Notes under the pieces: model-generated
Databases searched by the model: none
What the model was told of the DNA's origin: nothing
The model's input: the letters and a program-made list of their open reading frames with translations, nothing else
Made by a program: the position numbers and the translations under genes
Shown here: piece by piece, positions 21,518-33,508 of the stretch
Layout: each line of letters starts with the position of its first letter
Position numbering within the stretch: the first letter of the stretch is position 1
DNA from: Dissophora ornata
Taxonomy: Eukaryota > Mortierellomycota > Mortierellomycetes > Mortierellales > Mortierellaceae
Direction of reading: 5' to 3'
Length of the DNA stretch: 37,164 nt
Assembly: GCA_025201705.1 (NCBI GenBank)
Contig: MU616841.1
Span: 1-37,164, forward strand

Positions 21518-24500
21518 TTATACAAAGACATTGCTCAATCCCACAGGGTCGTCCTTTTCGTTACGAAGACGGATCTCGTAGCTGTAAAATTGCGAGTCAA
21601 AATAGGCCAGATGCAACATGTACGATGCGGACGAACAGGCTGACGATGGTGAAGAGGGACTGTTGGAGGAGCTGGAACTACGCGCAAGATGATTAGGTCG
21701 TTGAAGTGGGACGATCGAGACACCAAACAGTGGGAAGGGTGGAGGCTCCAGCCGAGGGAGGTACATCTCTGGAAAGAGGACATATTTTGCACCTTGGATT
21801 GTAATCGTGGGTCGTTGAGTCGTCGTTTCCTTGTCCTTTTCTACTTCCCCTATAACTTTCTCGCTGCTCTCTGTGTCCCTTGCACGATGCTTCCGTGATG
21901 TGGCGGCAACTTCGGCTGATTCTTTGCTTTTGGAGTTTGACAACGAGGAAGACGACGACTGAGCCATGGCCAATGGTGTAGGTGCATCGTCGAGGACTCT
22001 CAGGAGTCGGAAGATAGTGACAGATCCCTTCTGACTTGCTGCAACCAGCACGCTCAACTCCGGTACAAGTAGCATGACAAAGAGCCGATCAAAGTGTTCC
22101 AGATGGTGGAATCGGCGCCCATCAGCCCGAGCAGCCGCTGCGCGAGCGACCGAGATTGTGTGCAGCATTGGCACGGCTGGTTTTCTGTTACTACTACCGT
22201 CGCCATTATCATCGTCGACGTTAGGGTGCTGAAGGCGTCCATGGTAGGTAGAGAACTCATCCATATCCACGTCTTCATCTTCGTCATCTCCATCGCTTTG
22301 TCCTTCCTCCTCCTCATCACTGTCCTCATCAGCGGTTCCCATAAACTCGTCCATATCCTCGTAATACGGATCTGTATCATAATCTGGATCATACTCGCTC
22401 TCGCCCCCTTCTTCCTCATGAGGCCAGCCCAGCATTTCCTCGTGCGCCAGTCCTATAAGCGATAGAAGTTGATCATCTTCATCCTCATCTTCTATAGTAT
22501 GGGACGGTGTCATCCAGAATGGAGTATCTTCCTGAGGTCCTTCTGCTGATTCTGACGAGGAAGTCTCTCGATTCGCGGCGCCTTCTTTTGAAACTTTGGG
22601 CTCTTCTGGAGGTGCGGGATGTCGACTCAGAAGGTAAATGTTTCGTGAAGTCGCACATAACAACAGCTCTGAAGGGTATTGCGGTAGCAGTGGTGGTTGT
22701 GTCGATGGCGACAATACTCCTGCCGAATGTTGCCCTGTTGGGTTGTGTGAATTTTTTCCATCAAAACCCTCTTCCTCGTGGACCAAGCTAACAAAGAGAC
22801 TAGGGTCCTGATTCACACCATGCTCGTCTATTTCCTCTTGCTGCTGTTGACGATTCTGGTGACCTTGATCGCTTAAAGTATTCTCCGCCTCTGATACTGG
22901 TACGGACTCGGTTTCCGCTGACCGTGAGGATGTTGCACCGCGCTGTTCCTGCTCCGAGGACGATTCTCCGCGCAATATACGTGATCTCGTGACCGTGGCT
23001 ACGCTCGTCCTTCGTTCATTCTTCAGATTGCGGGCAAAGGTAGACTGGGCTGCTACACCATCCTCGGTCGTGGTACCTCCACCATCTTCCGTATCCACGC
23101 CTGTGCCTTCGTTATCCCCGTCATCTCCAGTATCTGCTGAGACTTCTGCATCTCGCAAAGGAGAGGACACATCTGCTGAACGTCGCCTCGCCATGCCCCT
23201 TCTATCGGCTTCTTCCTCTTCATCATCCATATCTTCTTCGTCAGCATCACTACTACTCATATCCTCCCACTCGTCCTCTCCTTCATCATCATCCATCCCA
23301 AACAACGCCGCATCCCTATCGTCCATATCGTCATTATCTTCCATGGCCTCACCGCCCCGCGCCGCCAGCGCTCGCCTACGACTTTCGTCATCCTCCTCAT
23401 CTGTCTCCTGCTCATCGCATGACGTATTGTGTAGTGGCCCCGCAAACCACCGACTCCGAATCATCCGAAAATCCCTACCCGGAGGCAACCGTCTCTGCGA
23501 AAACGCCGTTGTCGAAAGTGGTGAATCCCTCACATTTTGTCCAGGCAATTTTCCGGGCCTCAAGTGGTCCTTTGGGATTTGTCGATATTCCGCCCGGGAG
23601 ATTGTCATCCAAGATTCCTGATCCACGAAATTGACCCCCCATCCCCAGAGTGGGCCTAAAGATTTCTGTTGGATCTGCTTCCCATCAGATAGACGCCAGG
23701 TTCGACAGGTACGATCGACAGAGGCCGTAGCGACAAAGTTTCCGCAGGGACTGAATGTCACACAGGGGATATTATGATCGTGGCCTCGAAGGATCTGCTG
23801 TGATGTCCGATCTACGAGTGTTTGTGGCACTGATGTTCTAGCTTCAGGTATTCCTGTTGTGGAGGATGATAATGACGGTGATGGCGACGCCGATGTGGAT
23901 GACGATGGATGAGATCCAGGTACTGAAGAATCGGTGTCTCCAGATAGGAGTCGCTGCGACAGCCGTGAATCGATCCCGCAATGAAATACCGTTGCGGTAT
24001 AAGCATTGGACGAGATTGCGATCAGACGCTGTTCCGGGTGTACCGCGATCCCCCATGCTGACTTTGTGACACTGGAGTATTTGGGATGGGAAAAAAAAAA
24101 AAGACGGAATGTTAAAATCGGCTGTTACAAAATAACGTATCATGAACATCTTCGGACATGGCATACCTTAATAATAGCGGATCGCGTTGCAGATTCCTTG
24201 TGAACCAGACACAAACATCTCCAGCCTCATCCGCTGTCACCAGCACCTCGTCTGATCCCAGGTATCCAACTTTTATCACGTTGATTGTCTTATCATTCGT
24301 ATCCTACGAGGAAATAAATGAAGACATTTAATAATGATAAAAGAAAGTTCAGACCATGATCCGAGCGCGTCTTTTTCGTTTTTAGCGGCGTATTACATCG
24401 TTCATGCACCTTGGGTCCGAGAGCCGTCGGATCGGTGTCGGTAATCCCGAGGGTGTGAGCGTCGAGAATTGGTAGACAAGAATCTTGTCTCCGTTGACTA

Positions 24501-24806
24501 TGTCATTGTCGAGTCCGAGTGGTTCGTATCAATAGCGCTCTCCCTTTCTTTTGCATTTCTCGTTCTTGTACTTCCTTCAGCTGAAGTGACAAGATAGGCT
24601 GCCTTTACCGATATAAAAGACCCTTGGATCCTCTCTACTTGACCCCATCAGGTTCATCCTCTATTTTCATTTCAAATAAAGACACGGGACGTTTTGTTTA
24701 GTATTCTGAGAAGACGCCTCAAAAAACACGATCTCTCTTTTTCGTGATCTTCGTCCTCTTGCTCCTTACCATCGATGAAGGAGAGCCGCATTCTGGCAGC
24801 TGGCAT
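21518..24806 (-). CDS. CRT10: CRT10-family WD40 protein with a large acidic insert
   Basis: Four exons on the minus strand, 24806-24770, 24497-24397, 24303-24167 and 24071-21518, give 942 residues. The early part reads NGDKILVYQFSTLTPSGLPT, KVGYLGSDEVLVTADEAGDV, then SAWGIAVHPEQRLIAISSNA and VTFSPCGNFVATASVDRTCR, a beta-propeller of the fungal CRT10 family (PF08728). The C-terminal LLVPELSVLVAASQKGSVTI and LHLAYFDSQFYSYEIRLR close it. Between them about 350 residues are acidic and Ser-rich with long Asp/Glu runs. In yeast, Crt10 is linked to control of ribonucleotide reductase genes; the role here is inferred. The length is like the yeast protein. The first exon codes for 12 residues and lies only 25 bases from a TATA element, so the start is uncertain. 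It is convergent with the GRR1-type gene, 131 bases apart. Confidence 0.8.
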
Positions 24807-24830
24807 CCTTCCAACAACGCTGTGACCTAA

Positions 24831-24837
24831 TTTTATA
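24831..24837 (-). promoter_or_regulatory. TATA box upstream of the CRT10-family gene
   Basis: The minus strand reads TATAAAA here, 25 bases before the proposed ATG at 24806. Such a short distance would leave almost no leader. Either transcripts start at or beyond that ATG, with the second in-frame ATG at 24791 used, or this element is not the working one. Confidence 0.4.
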
Positions 24838-25473
24838 CCAAACGTGGGGGGTGGGGGTTAGCCCGATGCTGGTCGTCAGGCAAGGCGGATAGATGAGCAC
24901 ACGAGTGATCTACGCTCAGCTCTCATTTTTTCCGATTTGTGATATGTACCACCAGAGGTCGATAAATGCCCATTATGCGAAGAAAAAGAGAGAATGTGCG
25001 CGAGCTAAGGACTAGCCGTTGTATGGGCAAGGGAGGAGCGAAGGGTAAGAAGGTTAAAAGACAAGCGGTCGAGGGCGAAGCGGGATAAAGAGGTCTGATG
25101 TGTGAGGTGCAATAGAAGGAGGAGTGATTGAGGGTGGGCTGTGGACGGAATGGCGCAGATCCCTTGTCTCGACAAGGATGGGTCGAATGGAAAGCTTGCT
25201 CCCTGGGAGGATCAAGGGTGGGGGACTGACTACAAGAAACGATTTGGAGAGCGTGGAATGACTGAACAGTTGTAAGTTGAGTGCATGGCCCACGAGCCAA
25301 TGCCCAGTGACTGCGAGAGCTTGAACGGCTGGCAGACAGAGATTCGCTGAGCCACAGGGCCAAGAATGAGCAGCTTCAGAGGTGAAGGATTCGACCAGAA
25401 GGAAAGAGAAGACGCGACCTGAGTTCAATTCATTCCAACAACACCGCTCCAACAACCACAGCAACAACAGAAG
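24838..25473. other. Divergent promoter region between the CRT10-family gene and GET4
   Basis: The two genes point away from each other, so this stretch should hold both promoters. Minus-strand open frames up to about 145 codons occur here (24923-25467) but lack conserved motifs and are rich in Ser, Pro and Leu. I treat them as chance. Confidence 0.5.
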
Positions 25474-27147
25474 ATGGCTGCCGCAAGAGGAACCGCAAAG
25501 GTGCTTCAGAAGCTCGAAAAGTCAGTGGGGGATGGCAACTACTACGACGCTCATCAGATGTACCGCACCGTTGCCAATCGGTAAGGACAGGCACAAGGGC
25601 AGGGCATACTCATGCTGTCAGGATTGCAGGAGGAACATGGACATAGACATCCACTGGAGCAATATGTTAGGACTAGGACAAGGAGCGAATGGAGCTGGAT
25701 GGGCCATGACTTCCTCGAGACGAGCTTATTCAGGGACATGAAACCTCATACGTTCTCATTCTTTTTGTCACTTCCCCCCCTCCCGGGAACAGATATGTGA
25801 AGGCGCAAAACTACAAGGATGCCATCGATCTACTGCACTCGGGATCATTGCTTCTCCTCAAGCACAAGCAAGCTGGCTCGGGCACCGACCTGGCACTATA
25901 CCTCGTGGAAGTCTACAACCTCAACAAGGTCCCTGTCACAGAAGAGTCGCGAGGTAACTGGCCAATTGCGCGACATCAGTAGACACCGCTATTGAATATC
26001 GGCTCCTAACTCTCTTGTTGGCTCATCACATCTGTGGCGACGTTGGCTGCACGATTAGACCGTATTTTCGACCTCGCCGACTTGATGGACGGCGAGAACA
26101 GCCAGCGAAGGACTTTCCTTCAGAATGCCATCAGGTACAGCATCGTTGGACCTCTTTTGAAGAAGAGTTGATCGCTGTCATGTCCAAAATCGCTCACCGG
26201 TCTTTTCTATTTCTACCTCACCCTACTGGGCGTTTCCATTTCGCAACATTATTAGCTGGTCATCAAGTAATAGCGAGTACAACAACGGAGATCCTCTTCT
26301 TCAGCACTACGTCGGATTGCTCTTCTGGAGAGGTAAAGCGACGTGCTTTTCGTCAGATGATTAACTGGACACATCGATAGCCCAGTTTTACTGTCGCTCT
26401 AACGCATGGTCTCCTGGTTCTTTGGCGCAACTCGAATCTCCATCAAACTACTCCCAACAAATAACACAGAAAAGGACTACGGCCAGGCAGAAGCGCATTT
26501 ATTGGTCGGCACGCAAGAGTCTGCAGAAGCTCTAGGCTATGTTCTCTTTGAATGGTCAGAACTCGAGCCCAGTCACGACAAAGGCGCGTACCTCCTGCGT
26601 GGTGTCCTTCAGGAGCTAGCTATGAGAAACTTGCGTGATGCGAATGTGGTCTTCAGAACATTTGTGGAGAGATTACCCGCAAATTATCTTTCATCGGAGC
26701 AAAAGACACCCCAGGGATCCCAGAAAATGGCGACAATCCAGACTTTCAAATCCTCGCTGTTGAACTTGACGCAGATGTTGCTGTTGGCCTGCGAGACCGG
26801 CAACCCTGCGGTTTTCAAACAGATCTCAGCAAAGTACAAGCCTGTCCTTGCTATTGATGAGAACTTTGGAGCTGTAAGTCGATAGGGCCCCCTGACGAGT
26901 CTGTCCTTGGAATGACAAACTGTGCTGTTATTTCTTGGATCTAATACGCTTTTCCTTATTTATGATGTGCTAGCTGATGACGACGATTGGAGAGCTGTTC
27001 TTTGGCATAAGGGCACCCAAGCAGGCGAACATGTTGGCCGATTTGATGAGCAGTCTCTTTTCAGGACCTCCTGCTCCTTCTTCAAGGCCCGCTTTGGGCT
27101 CAGGAGGAGCACAGCCACCACAGCCTGCTATCGAGGAGATGGACTAA
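25474..27147 (+). CDS. GET4: GET4, cytosolic factor of tail-anchored protein insertion
   Basis: Six exons, 25474-25580, 25793-25953, 26059-26134, 26256-26332, 26470-26873 and 26974-27147, give 332 residues, the usual size for Get4. The start ATG is in a good context (AAGATGGC). The helical-repeat signature is plain: DGNYYDAHQMYRTVANRYVK and YKDAIDLLHSGSLLLLKH, then SEYNNGDPLLQHYVGLLFWR and KDYGQAEAHLLVGT, and FKSSLLNLTQMLLLACETGN near the end. The last exon adds FFGIRAPKQANMLADLMSSL and a Pro-rich acidic tail. With Get5 and Sgt2, Get4 hands tail-anchored proteins to the Get3 ATPase for insertion in the ER membrane. It is cytosolic and has no signal peptide. The exon 3 boundary (26059) is the least certain junction. 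Confidence 0.92.
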
Positions 27148-27211
27148 TATAGCGGCGGGAAGAAACGTGTCGCGCCCAGATGTAGTGGAACTTCATGTTG
27201 ATGACAGGTTG

Positions 27212-27217
27212 AATAAA
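27212..27217 (+). terminator. AATAAA polyadenylation signal of GET4
   Basis: A perfect AATAAA lies 65 bases after the GET4 stop codon. It is placed by motif and position. Confidence 0.55.
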
Positions 27218-28520
27218 GAAACCGAAAGAAAGATAAGGAGGAAGAGGCGTTCTGGCTAGTACATGTTGCATTCTTTCCTCTCCTCTCCATCGCTCACCGT
27301 TCGTTTTCGATGGCTATAAAAGAGCATTCTGAAATATATATAGGCGGGCCGATTTGGGATATGCTGTACAGGGACTGCCGCTGCCGCTGCGGATGAGGAC
27401 AAGGACAGAGCATAGGAAGGGAGAGGATCAGGGAGAGGACGGGGGAAAGCGAGAGATAGAGAAAAAGAGAGACGAGGGTGTAAGCGTCTGCATGGCTATT
27501 TGTGTGCTTCCTCGCTGCATGAACAGTGTCTTTGACCCGGTCATTTGTATACCAGTTCCTTGGTAAACACACAAAAAAGACGCAGACAGATGTGGATATA
27601 CATACTGCTTCTTACACCCCTTCATATGTTGGTGGACAGCGCTTTATACCTCCTCGAAGACTTAGTCGGGTTCAACACTCTATTTCTCGCCACGGGGACC
27701 TTTCTTATCCGTAAGAACTAAACGAGAGGACGCATCCCCTATTTCCCTTTCGCCCACGCGAGGACCGAGCAGCCTTGTAAGCCAAGACAGGGATGGAATG
27801 AGTGCAGAAGCAAATTCACAGTCGACTCTAATTGGTCCCCCGCTGTTCTTACTTGTCTTCCAAGAAGTGTATAACATTCAGGGCGGAGATATATACCACC
27901 GCCGTGGATCGACCGTCCTGGCTCAGTAAACAAATCAACACCATCCAGCGGTCTGCATTGTTCATCCAACGAAGCAGGCTCTTTATTTTTTTCCGGCGGA
28001 GAAGACCCAAAAAACCCCTGTGCCGAGAGAATAAGGGAGTGGAATGAGGCCGATTGCTCCCATTCAGTGGAAGTCTTGTCCACACTGCCCTGCGTGCTTA
28101 CAGTGTATGCTCAGATAGAATTCATGTAACGATCGCGGTCTAGGCGGCGATGTGCCACCAAGCAGAATGAGCAAACGAGGGCGTCTGCTCCTTCTGGGAT
28201 GTCTTCTTGTTTTCATCTGTGCACCTTGATAAATATAGAACGGATCTTTTACAATGTCCTCTCGCACCTTCACCCAGCCTTTTTAGGTGCTCTTCCCTCC
28301 CCCCCCCCTTCCTTTTCTTTCTACTCTTCCTCTTTCTCCCTCATTCTTGCCCCTCTCACTCCTTTCATCATTCCCTCCTATTTTTTTTCTGCTGTCTCGA
28401 GCAGCGCGACTACTATTTTTTTTCCTGTGGTGAGACAGGAACCTGAGCAAACACTCACGCGCACAACAAACGACACTTGCCACCACTCGTAAACCCCAGG
28501 AGAGACACACACAACGAACA
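27218..28520. other. Intergenic, no gene seen; CT-rich leader near the end
   Basis: This region lies between GET4 and the alginate-lyase-family gene. Open frames on both strands, the longest a minus-strand frame of 114 codons at 27739-28083, have no recognisable domain and do not start at ATG. From about 28270 to 28450 the plus strand is pyrimidine-rich with C and T homopolymers, as expected for the leader and core promoter of the gene that starts at 28521. Confidence 0.5.
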
Positions 28521-30399
28521 ATGGCACATATCCGAGGATCTACCAAGCGTACGCTGACCATTCTCGTGGGGCTCTGTATCTTTGCCATCATCTTCACCTA
28601 CACTCCTTATCCCGACAAGGCTCTCGACCAATTGCCCGATTACGGCTGGCGCAGCAAAACACCCTCGGAGCAAGAACTGCGTCAAAAAAAGATTGAAGAC
28701 GAACAACGGCTGCGACAAGAGCAATATGATCAAACCCTGAAGCAGCAGAAAGAAGAACAGCTAAAAGAAGATGCCCTGGAGAAGGAGAGGCTCAGAAAAG
28801 AGCAGAATGAGAACGACAAGGATGTTAAGGAGGTCAACAACGATAAGGTCCTGTTCGAGGAAACTAAGGAAACGACCAAGGACGGACCGAGTGAGAACGT
28901 CAACGAAGACACCGAAGAGGAAGAGGGGTTAGAGGATGAGGAGCCTCAGGACGGTTTGCCAACAGAGTTCAACGAATCACTCCTCCCTCGTGCCTCTCAA
29001 AAGACGCTTGAGGCTCAGATTGGTGTCAAAGTCTTGGACAAGTTTATCCACGAAGGGGCCCAGACAGTCCTGGAACGCGATTCCGCCGTAGCCTATATTC
29101 TGCTCCAGGCCAACTACGCCTATCGCAACAACAGTGTCTACTCCGTCGTGATCAAGCCCAGATCCAAGGTCGCACCCTCGGGCGACATGCACGATTACAC
29201 CTCCTTGGCCCGTTACTATTGGAAGAACCCCGACACCCCCGATGGACTGCCCTATGTCCGCCATGATGGCAAACCTAACCCGGATATGGACACTGTTTGG
29301 GACTATCGGTTGCTGAGAAAGGTGTTCAGGGACTGTTACTTTATGGGAATGGCCTATTTCTGGACCGGCGATGAGCGGTATGCAGAGAAGGTTGTCTACA
29401 GAGTCAAAGAGTGGTTCTTGGACAGAGAGACGTACATGAACCCGAACGTCAAATACGGAAGCTGGATCTTTGGAAGTGAAATTGGCCGTTCCTTTGGTGT
29501 TCTTGACATGTTCAAAGTCTATGGGTAAGCGTTTTCGCTTCTTTCCTATTTTTTTATGTATTGTTTGATGTGCCTGTAGATCTTCATCATAGCCTCTAAC
29601 GAACGCTAACACTCGAAAACGATACATTTTAATTGTTTGTATTTGTCATAGAATATTCGACGGATTGAAGGCAATTAAAGAATCCAAGGCCCTGCAGGCA
29701 GAGCCGAAGCTGATCCCTGATCTCAAGCTATGGTTCACCGAGTATATGCAATGGATCGACGAATCCGTGGAAGCCAACCAAGAAAGGAACGCCAGAAACA
29801 ACCACGGCACCTTTTATACGGTTCAGTATATCTCCATCCTCGAATTCCTCGGCCGCAACGACAAAGCCAAGGCCCTGTTGGAAGAAGCCAAGGAATTGCG
29901 TGTGGGATCGCAGATCCGCAAGGATGGCGCTCAGCCACACGAGACCATTCGCCCGATCAGCTACTTTTACTCGACCTTCAACCTCCAAGGTCTGATTCTC
30001 TTGGCCATGCAGGCCGATAGTCATGGAGTTGATCTCTGGCGCCACATGGGACCTGAGGTCGTGACCAAAGTCAACTCGAGAGTCACCGTTGAGACGGGTG
30101 GCGGTACGGTGGAGGATGCGATCCGCTACCTGTCCGATTACGCAGTGAGGGATTTGTCCGAGTGGCCTTACCCAGATAGTGGCACGCGCAACGTGAGGGA
30201 CGTACTCAAGATGGCGAAGCTTGCGAGCTTGGTGTATGGACGGGACCGGTGGCAAGAGCAGATTGAAAACTTGGAGGCCAAGGTCGACGAGGAAGTTATG
30301 GGCGAGGGTTTAGTGGAGGATGTGGAGGACGACTCCAATGCGTTCATCTGCGAGCTGGGCATCCTCAGCAAAAGCTCTCTGTGGCACTGCTACAAATAA
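28521..30399 (+). CDS. Membrane-anchored alginate-lyase-family protein
   Basis: Two exons, 28521-29524 and 29652-30399, give 583 residues. A short basic start (MAHIRGSTKR) and one hydrophobic segment at about residues 11-27 make it a likely type II membrane protein of the secretory route. Residues about 48-120 are Gln/Glu/Lys-rich coiled coil, then an acidic patch. The lumenal domain begins near 155. It has PSGDMHDYTSLARYYWKNPD and DGLPYVRHDG, signature blocks of the alginate lyase family (PF05426), then NNHGTFYTVQ (N384, N385, H386) and RPISYFYSTFNL (R435, Y441), which match the Asn-His and Arg-Tyr catalytic positions of that alpha/alpha-barrel family. The family cleaves uronic-acid polymers by beta-elimination. 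A fungal substrate such as a cell-wall polyuronide is inferred. The first intron splits a Gly codon. Confidence 0.88.
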
Positions 30400-30400
30400 A
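30395..30400 (+). terminator. AATAAA overlapping the stop codon of the alginate-lyase-family gene
   Basis: AATAAA overlaps the stop codon TAA at 30397-30399. It may serve as a polyadenylation signal since the next gene starts only 253 bases on. It could also be a chance product of the last codons. Confidence 0.3.
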
Positions 30401-30652
30401 TGACAAATGTTTTTCACCAGTATTTAGGCAGGAACAATGCAAGTTATGCAACACAGGCTATTTGACCATGTTTGAAGGAAACTACAACATTGATTGGAGG
30501 AAGTCCTTCGCAGGACTGTCTACCTGTGGCTTGCAGTCTCAACAAACAAACCTCCTCCACAAACAACTCAGGTCAGGGCCAAGCCAAAAACTTTGTTCAC
30601 ATCTCATCACACCTCCAATTGATCCCCCGCAGGAGTGAATAAAAAAATCCTC

Positions 30653-33508
30653 ATGAGCTCTTCATCCTCCGCCATTCAGCTCTGGAAGGAGTACCGCGTC
30701 CCCTTGGTCTGCATGGCCGTTGGGATCGCTACCCTCTCTCTTATCCTCTCCAACAACTCAAAGCTCAACAACGACACCGACAAGGACCCTCAGGGACAGA
30801 ACGACTCGAACCAGGTCAACAAGGGCAGGTCCCACAACAAGGTCGAGGAGCTTGTCGAGGACATGGAGCATGACCCTTCCATCCCTCACCTCTCAAAGGA
30901 GGCTACCGACCGTGTTCTCGATCATGCGACGCCCGAGCAAAAGCCCTTCCAGCACCAGGGACTGAAGAAGGAAGTGTACCGCAAGTTGCCAAAGGTGATC
31001 CGCAAGAAGCCCAAGAAGAAACAGCAGGCGGAGTTAGATGCCACCGCTAACTCAGGAAGCGGATGCTGTGGTGGAAAGAACAAGCCTGAGGGAGACGATT
31101 CGACGGGTTGCTGCGGCGGAAAATACAAGGACAATGACAACAACGACCATAGCTCTAACGCCACGCATGCCTGCGCCTGTTCTTCGACAACCGTCTCTGT
31201 CGCCCCTGTTGTACTTGCACAGCTCGATCCATTGCTCCTGCCATTGCTCCAGGAACCCATGAAGATTTTTTATTCGACCATTACAGGAACCGCCAAGCTC
31301 TTTGCTCAACAACTGGCAGAATCAGCCACGACTGGTGGTCTCCCTGAACCCAAGTTGATCGACATCGTGGACTACGATACAGAGGATTTCTTGACAGAGT
31401 CCAGTCTTTGTATCTTTATTCTCTCGACCTACAACGTGGAGGGTCCCAACGACTGGTTCTTGAAGTGGCTTGAGGATACTCGATTCGACTGGCGTGTTCA
31501 GAAGGAATCGTTGAACAGGTTAAAGTTCGCAGTCTTCGGATTGGGAGATTCGGCTTATGGTGATGAGTTCTGTAACGGACCCAGAGCTGCGGATAAGTGG
31601 CTCGGACAAATGGGTGCACAGCGTGTCTGGCCTTTTGGCGAGGGAGACAAGAACGGAGGTAACAAAAGAAAAAGAAAAATCTAAGACTTTGTGTTGGACG
31701 CACTGCCGCTATGAAGACGTATTGCTTTAACTTTCCTGTATTTATTTGATTTTGCAGATCAAGGAGGCTCATTCAGGCAGTGGAACGATGCACTGCTGGC
31801 ATCGCTTTTGGATCCAACTCAGAGCCACGTCCATGAAGCATACTTTTCATCCGACGAAGAGGACGGCGCTTCAGCCTCCGAGCACGATGACGACGATGAG
31901 GAGGAAGTCGACGAAAATGGCTTGCCCGTCAAGAAGACCAAGGAGGAGAAGCTTGGATTGCCCACGATCGATGGAGGTGATGCCTCAGAGGGCGAGATGG
32001 TTGATCTGGAAGATATGGGCAATGTAGCTCGCAAGATCAAGCAGGCGAAAGAGGACAAGGCTCTGGATGAGGAGGCCTATGCCAACCAAAAGGTCCGCGC
32101 CAAACGTGCAGTAGGCGAGACGAAGGATGGAAAGGCAATTAAACCTCGTGAGGTTCGCGAGATGGTCAGTCCGTTGCTGTACAAATCTTTGACAAAGCAA
32201 GGTTACAAGATTATTGGTACACACTCGGGAGTCAAGATTTGCCGTTGGACCAAGGCTGCACTACGTGGACGTGGATTCTGCTATAAGCATTCATTCTATG
32301 GTATTCAGTCCCATTTGTGCATGGAGACTACCCCTTCCTTGGCTTGTGCCAACAAGTGTGTCTTTTGGTAAGCACCTGTAACTGGCTGAGCCGCCATGTC
32401 TTTCTTATTTGTGATGATACTCGGTTACTAACACAAATGATTCTTTTGGCAAATATTCAATAGCTGGAGACATCACACCAATCCCGTCGGGACAGAGTGG
32501 AGGTGGAAGGTCGATGATCCCGAGTTCATTCTGGAGGGCGCATTGGAGAACCACTACGGAATGTTGAAGCAGCTCAAGGGCGTGCCTGGAGTCCGTGCTG
32601 ACCGTTTCGTGGAGGCTACGCAGGTTAAGCACTGCGCTCTGTCTCTTGTCGGCGAACCCATCTTTGTACGTCTACAGTCCATCCGTTCTCGCCTCTCCGC
32701 GTGGTTTCTTATTTCTATTCGGCACTGCTCTAACCTTTTGCAATTCCGTTCGCTCTGTCTATAGTACCCCCACATCAACGAATTTGTGAAGCTGTTGCAC
32801 AAGAAACGCATCTCATCGTTCTTAGTTACCAACGCCCAGTTCCCAGACGCGATCGCGAGCATGGACCCCGTAACCCAGCTCTATGTCAGTGTCGATGCCT
32901 CCACCAAAGAATCTCTCAAAAAGATCGACCGACCTCTCTTCCGAGACTTTTGGGAGCGCTTCCTCGACAGTTTGGATGCCCTCGGCAAGAAGGGCCAACG
33001 TACTGTCTACAGATTAACGCTCGTCAAGGACTTTAACACGGACGAAATCGCAAACTATGTAGAGCTGATCCGCCGCGGCCAACCCGATTTTATCGAGATC
33101 AAGGGTGTGACCTATTGTGGATACGGCGGTGCCTCGGGCCTGACCATGGCCAATGTCCCCTACCATGCCGAGGTGGTTCGGTTTGTGGAGTTGATTCAGG
33201 AACAGTTGGGAGCCGGATACGAAATTGCAGCTGAGCATGCACACTCTTGCTCCATTTTGGTCGCGTCCACAAAGTTCAAGAAGGGCGACAAGTGGTACAC
33301 CCATATTGATTACGATAGGTTCTTTGAGCTGGTCGAATCTGGCGAGAAGTTTACGAGCTTGGATTATATGGCAGAGACACCCACTTGGGCTTACTTTGGA
33401 GCACCGGAGGGAGGGTTTGATCCAGAGGAGACTAGGTATTTCAGAAAGACGAAGGAGCAGCGGAAGGCGGAGAGAGATCGTCGTGAAGGTGAGGAGGATG
33501 AGCAGTAA
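30653..33508 (+). CDS. TYW1: TYW1, flavodoxin/radical-SAM enzyme of wybutosine synthesis (4-demethylwyosine synthase)
   Basis: Four exons, 30653-31658, 31758-32367, 32464-32665 and 32765-33508, give 853 residues, close to yeast Tyw1. The ATG at 30653 is the first in frame. A hydrophobic segment at about 14-33 suggests membrane anchoring. A Cys-rich linker has two CCGGK motifs (C138-C139 and C153-C154) and CAC. A flavodoxin domain begins at M203 (KIFYSTITGTAKLFAQQLA) and includes FAVFGLGDSAYG. After an acidic linker, the radical-SAM domain has KICRWTKAALRGRGFCYKHS and CANKCVFC (C532, C536, C539), the 4Fe-4S motif. The last Cys codon is split by intron 2. Downstream are EATQVKHCALSLVGEP and FIEIKGVTYCGYGGASGLTM. 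The enzyme forms the tricyclic base of tRNA-Phe at position 37 from methylguanosine and pyruvate. Confidence 0.93.

Noticed and set aside
22989..23621. A 210-codon plus-strand frame rich in Ser and Pro, opposite the CRT10-family gene
   Set aside because: It is the mirror of the Asp/Glu/Ser-rich insert on the other strand. Codons such as GAT and GAG read as ATC and CTC backwards, which keeps the antisense open. No domain or independent start is seen.
25054..25467. Minus-strand frames of 137-146 codons in the CRT10/GET4 promoter region
   Set aside because: They are Ser/Pro/Leu-rich, overlap each other in different frames and show no motif; they fit chance openness in a regulatory region.
27739..28083. 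A minus-strand frame of 114 codons between GET4 and the alginate-lyase-family gene
   Set aside because: It begins with GTG, not ATG, has no recognisable domain, and no splice sites join it to anything.
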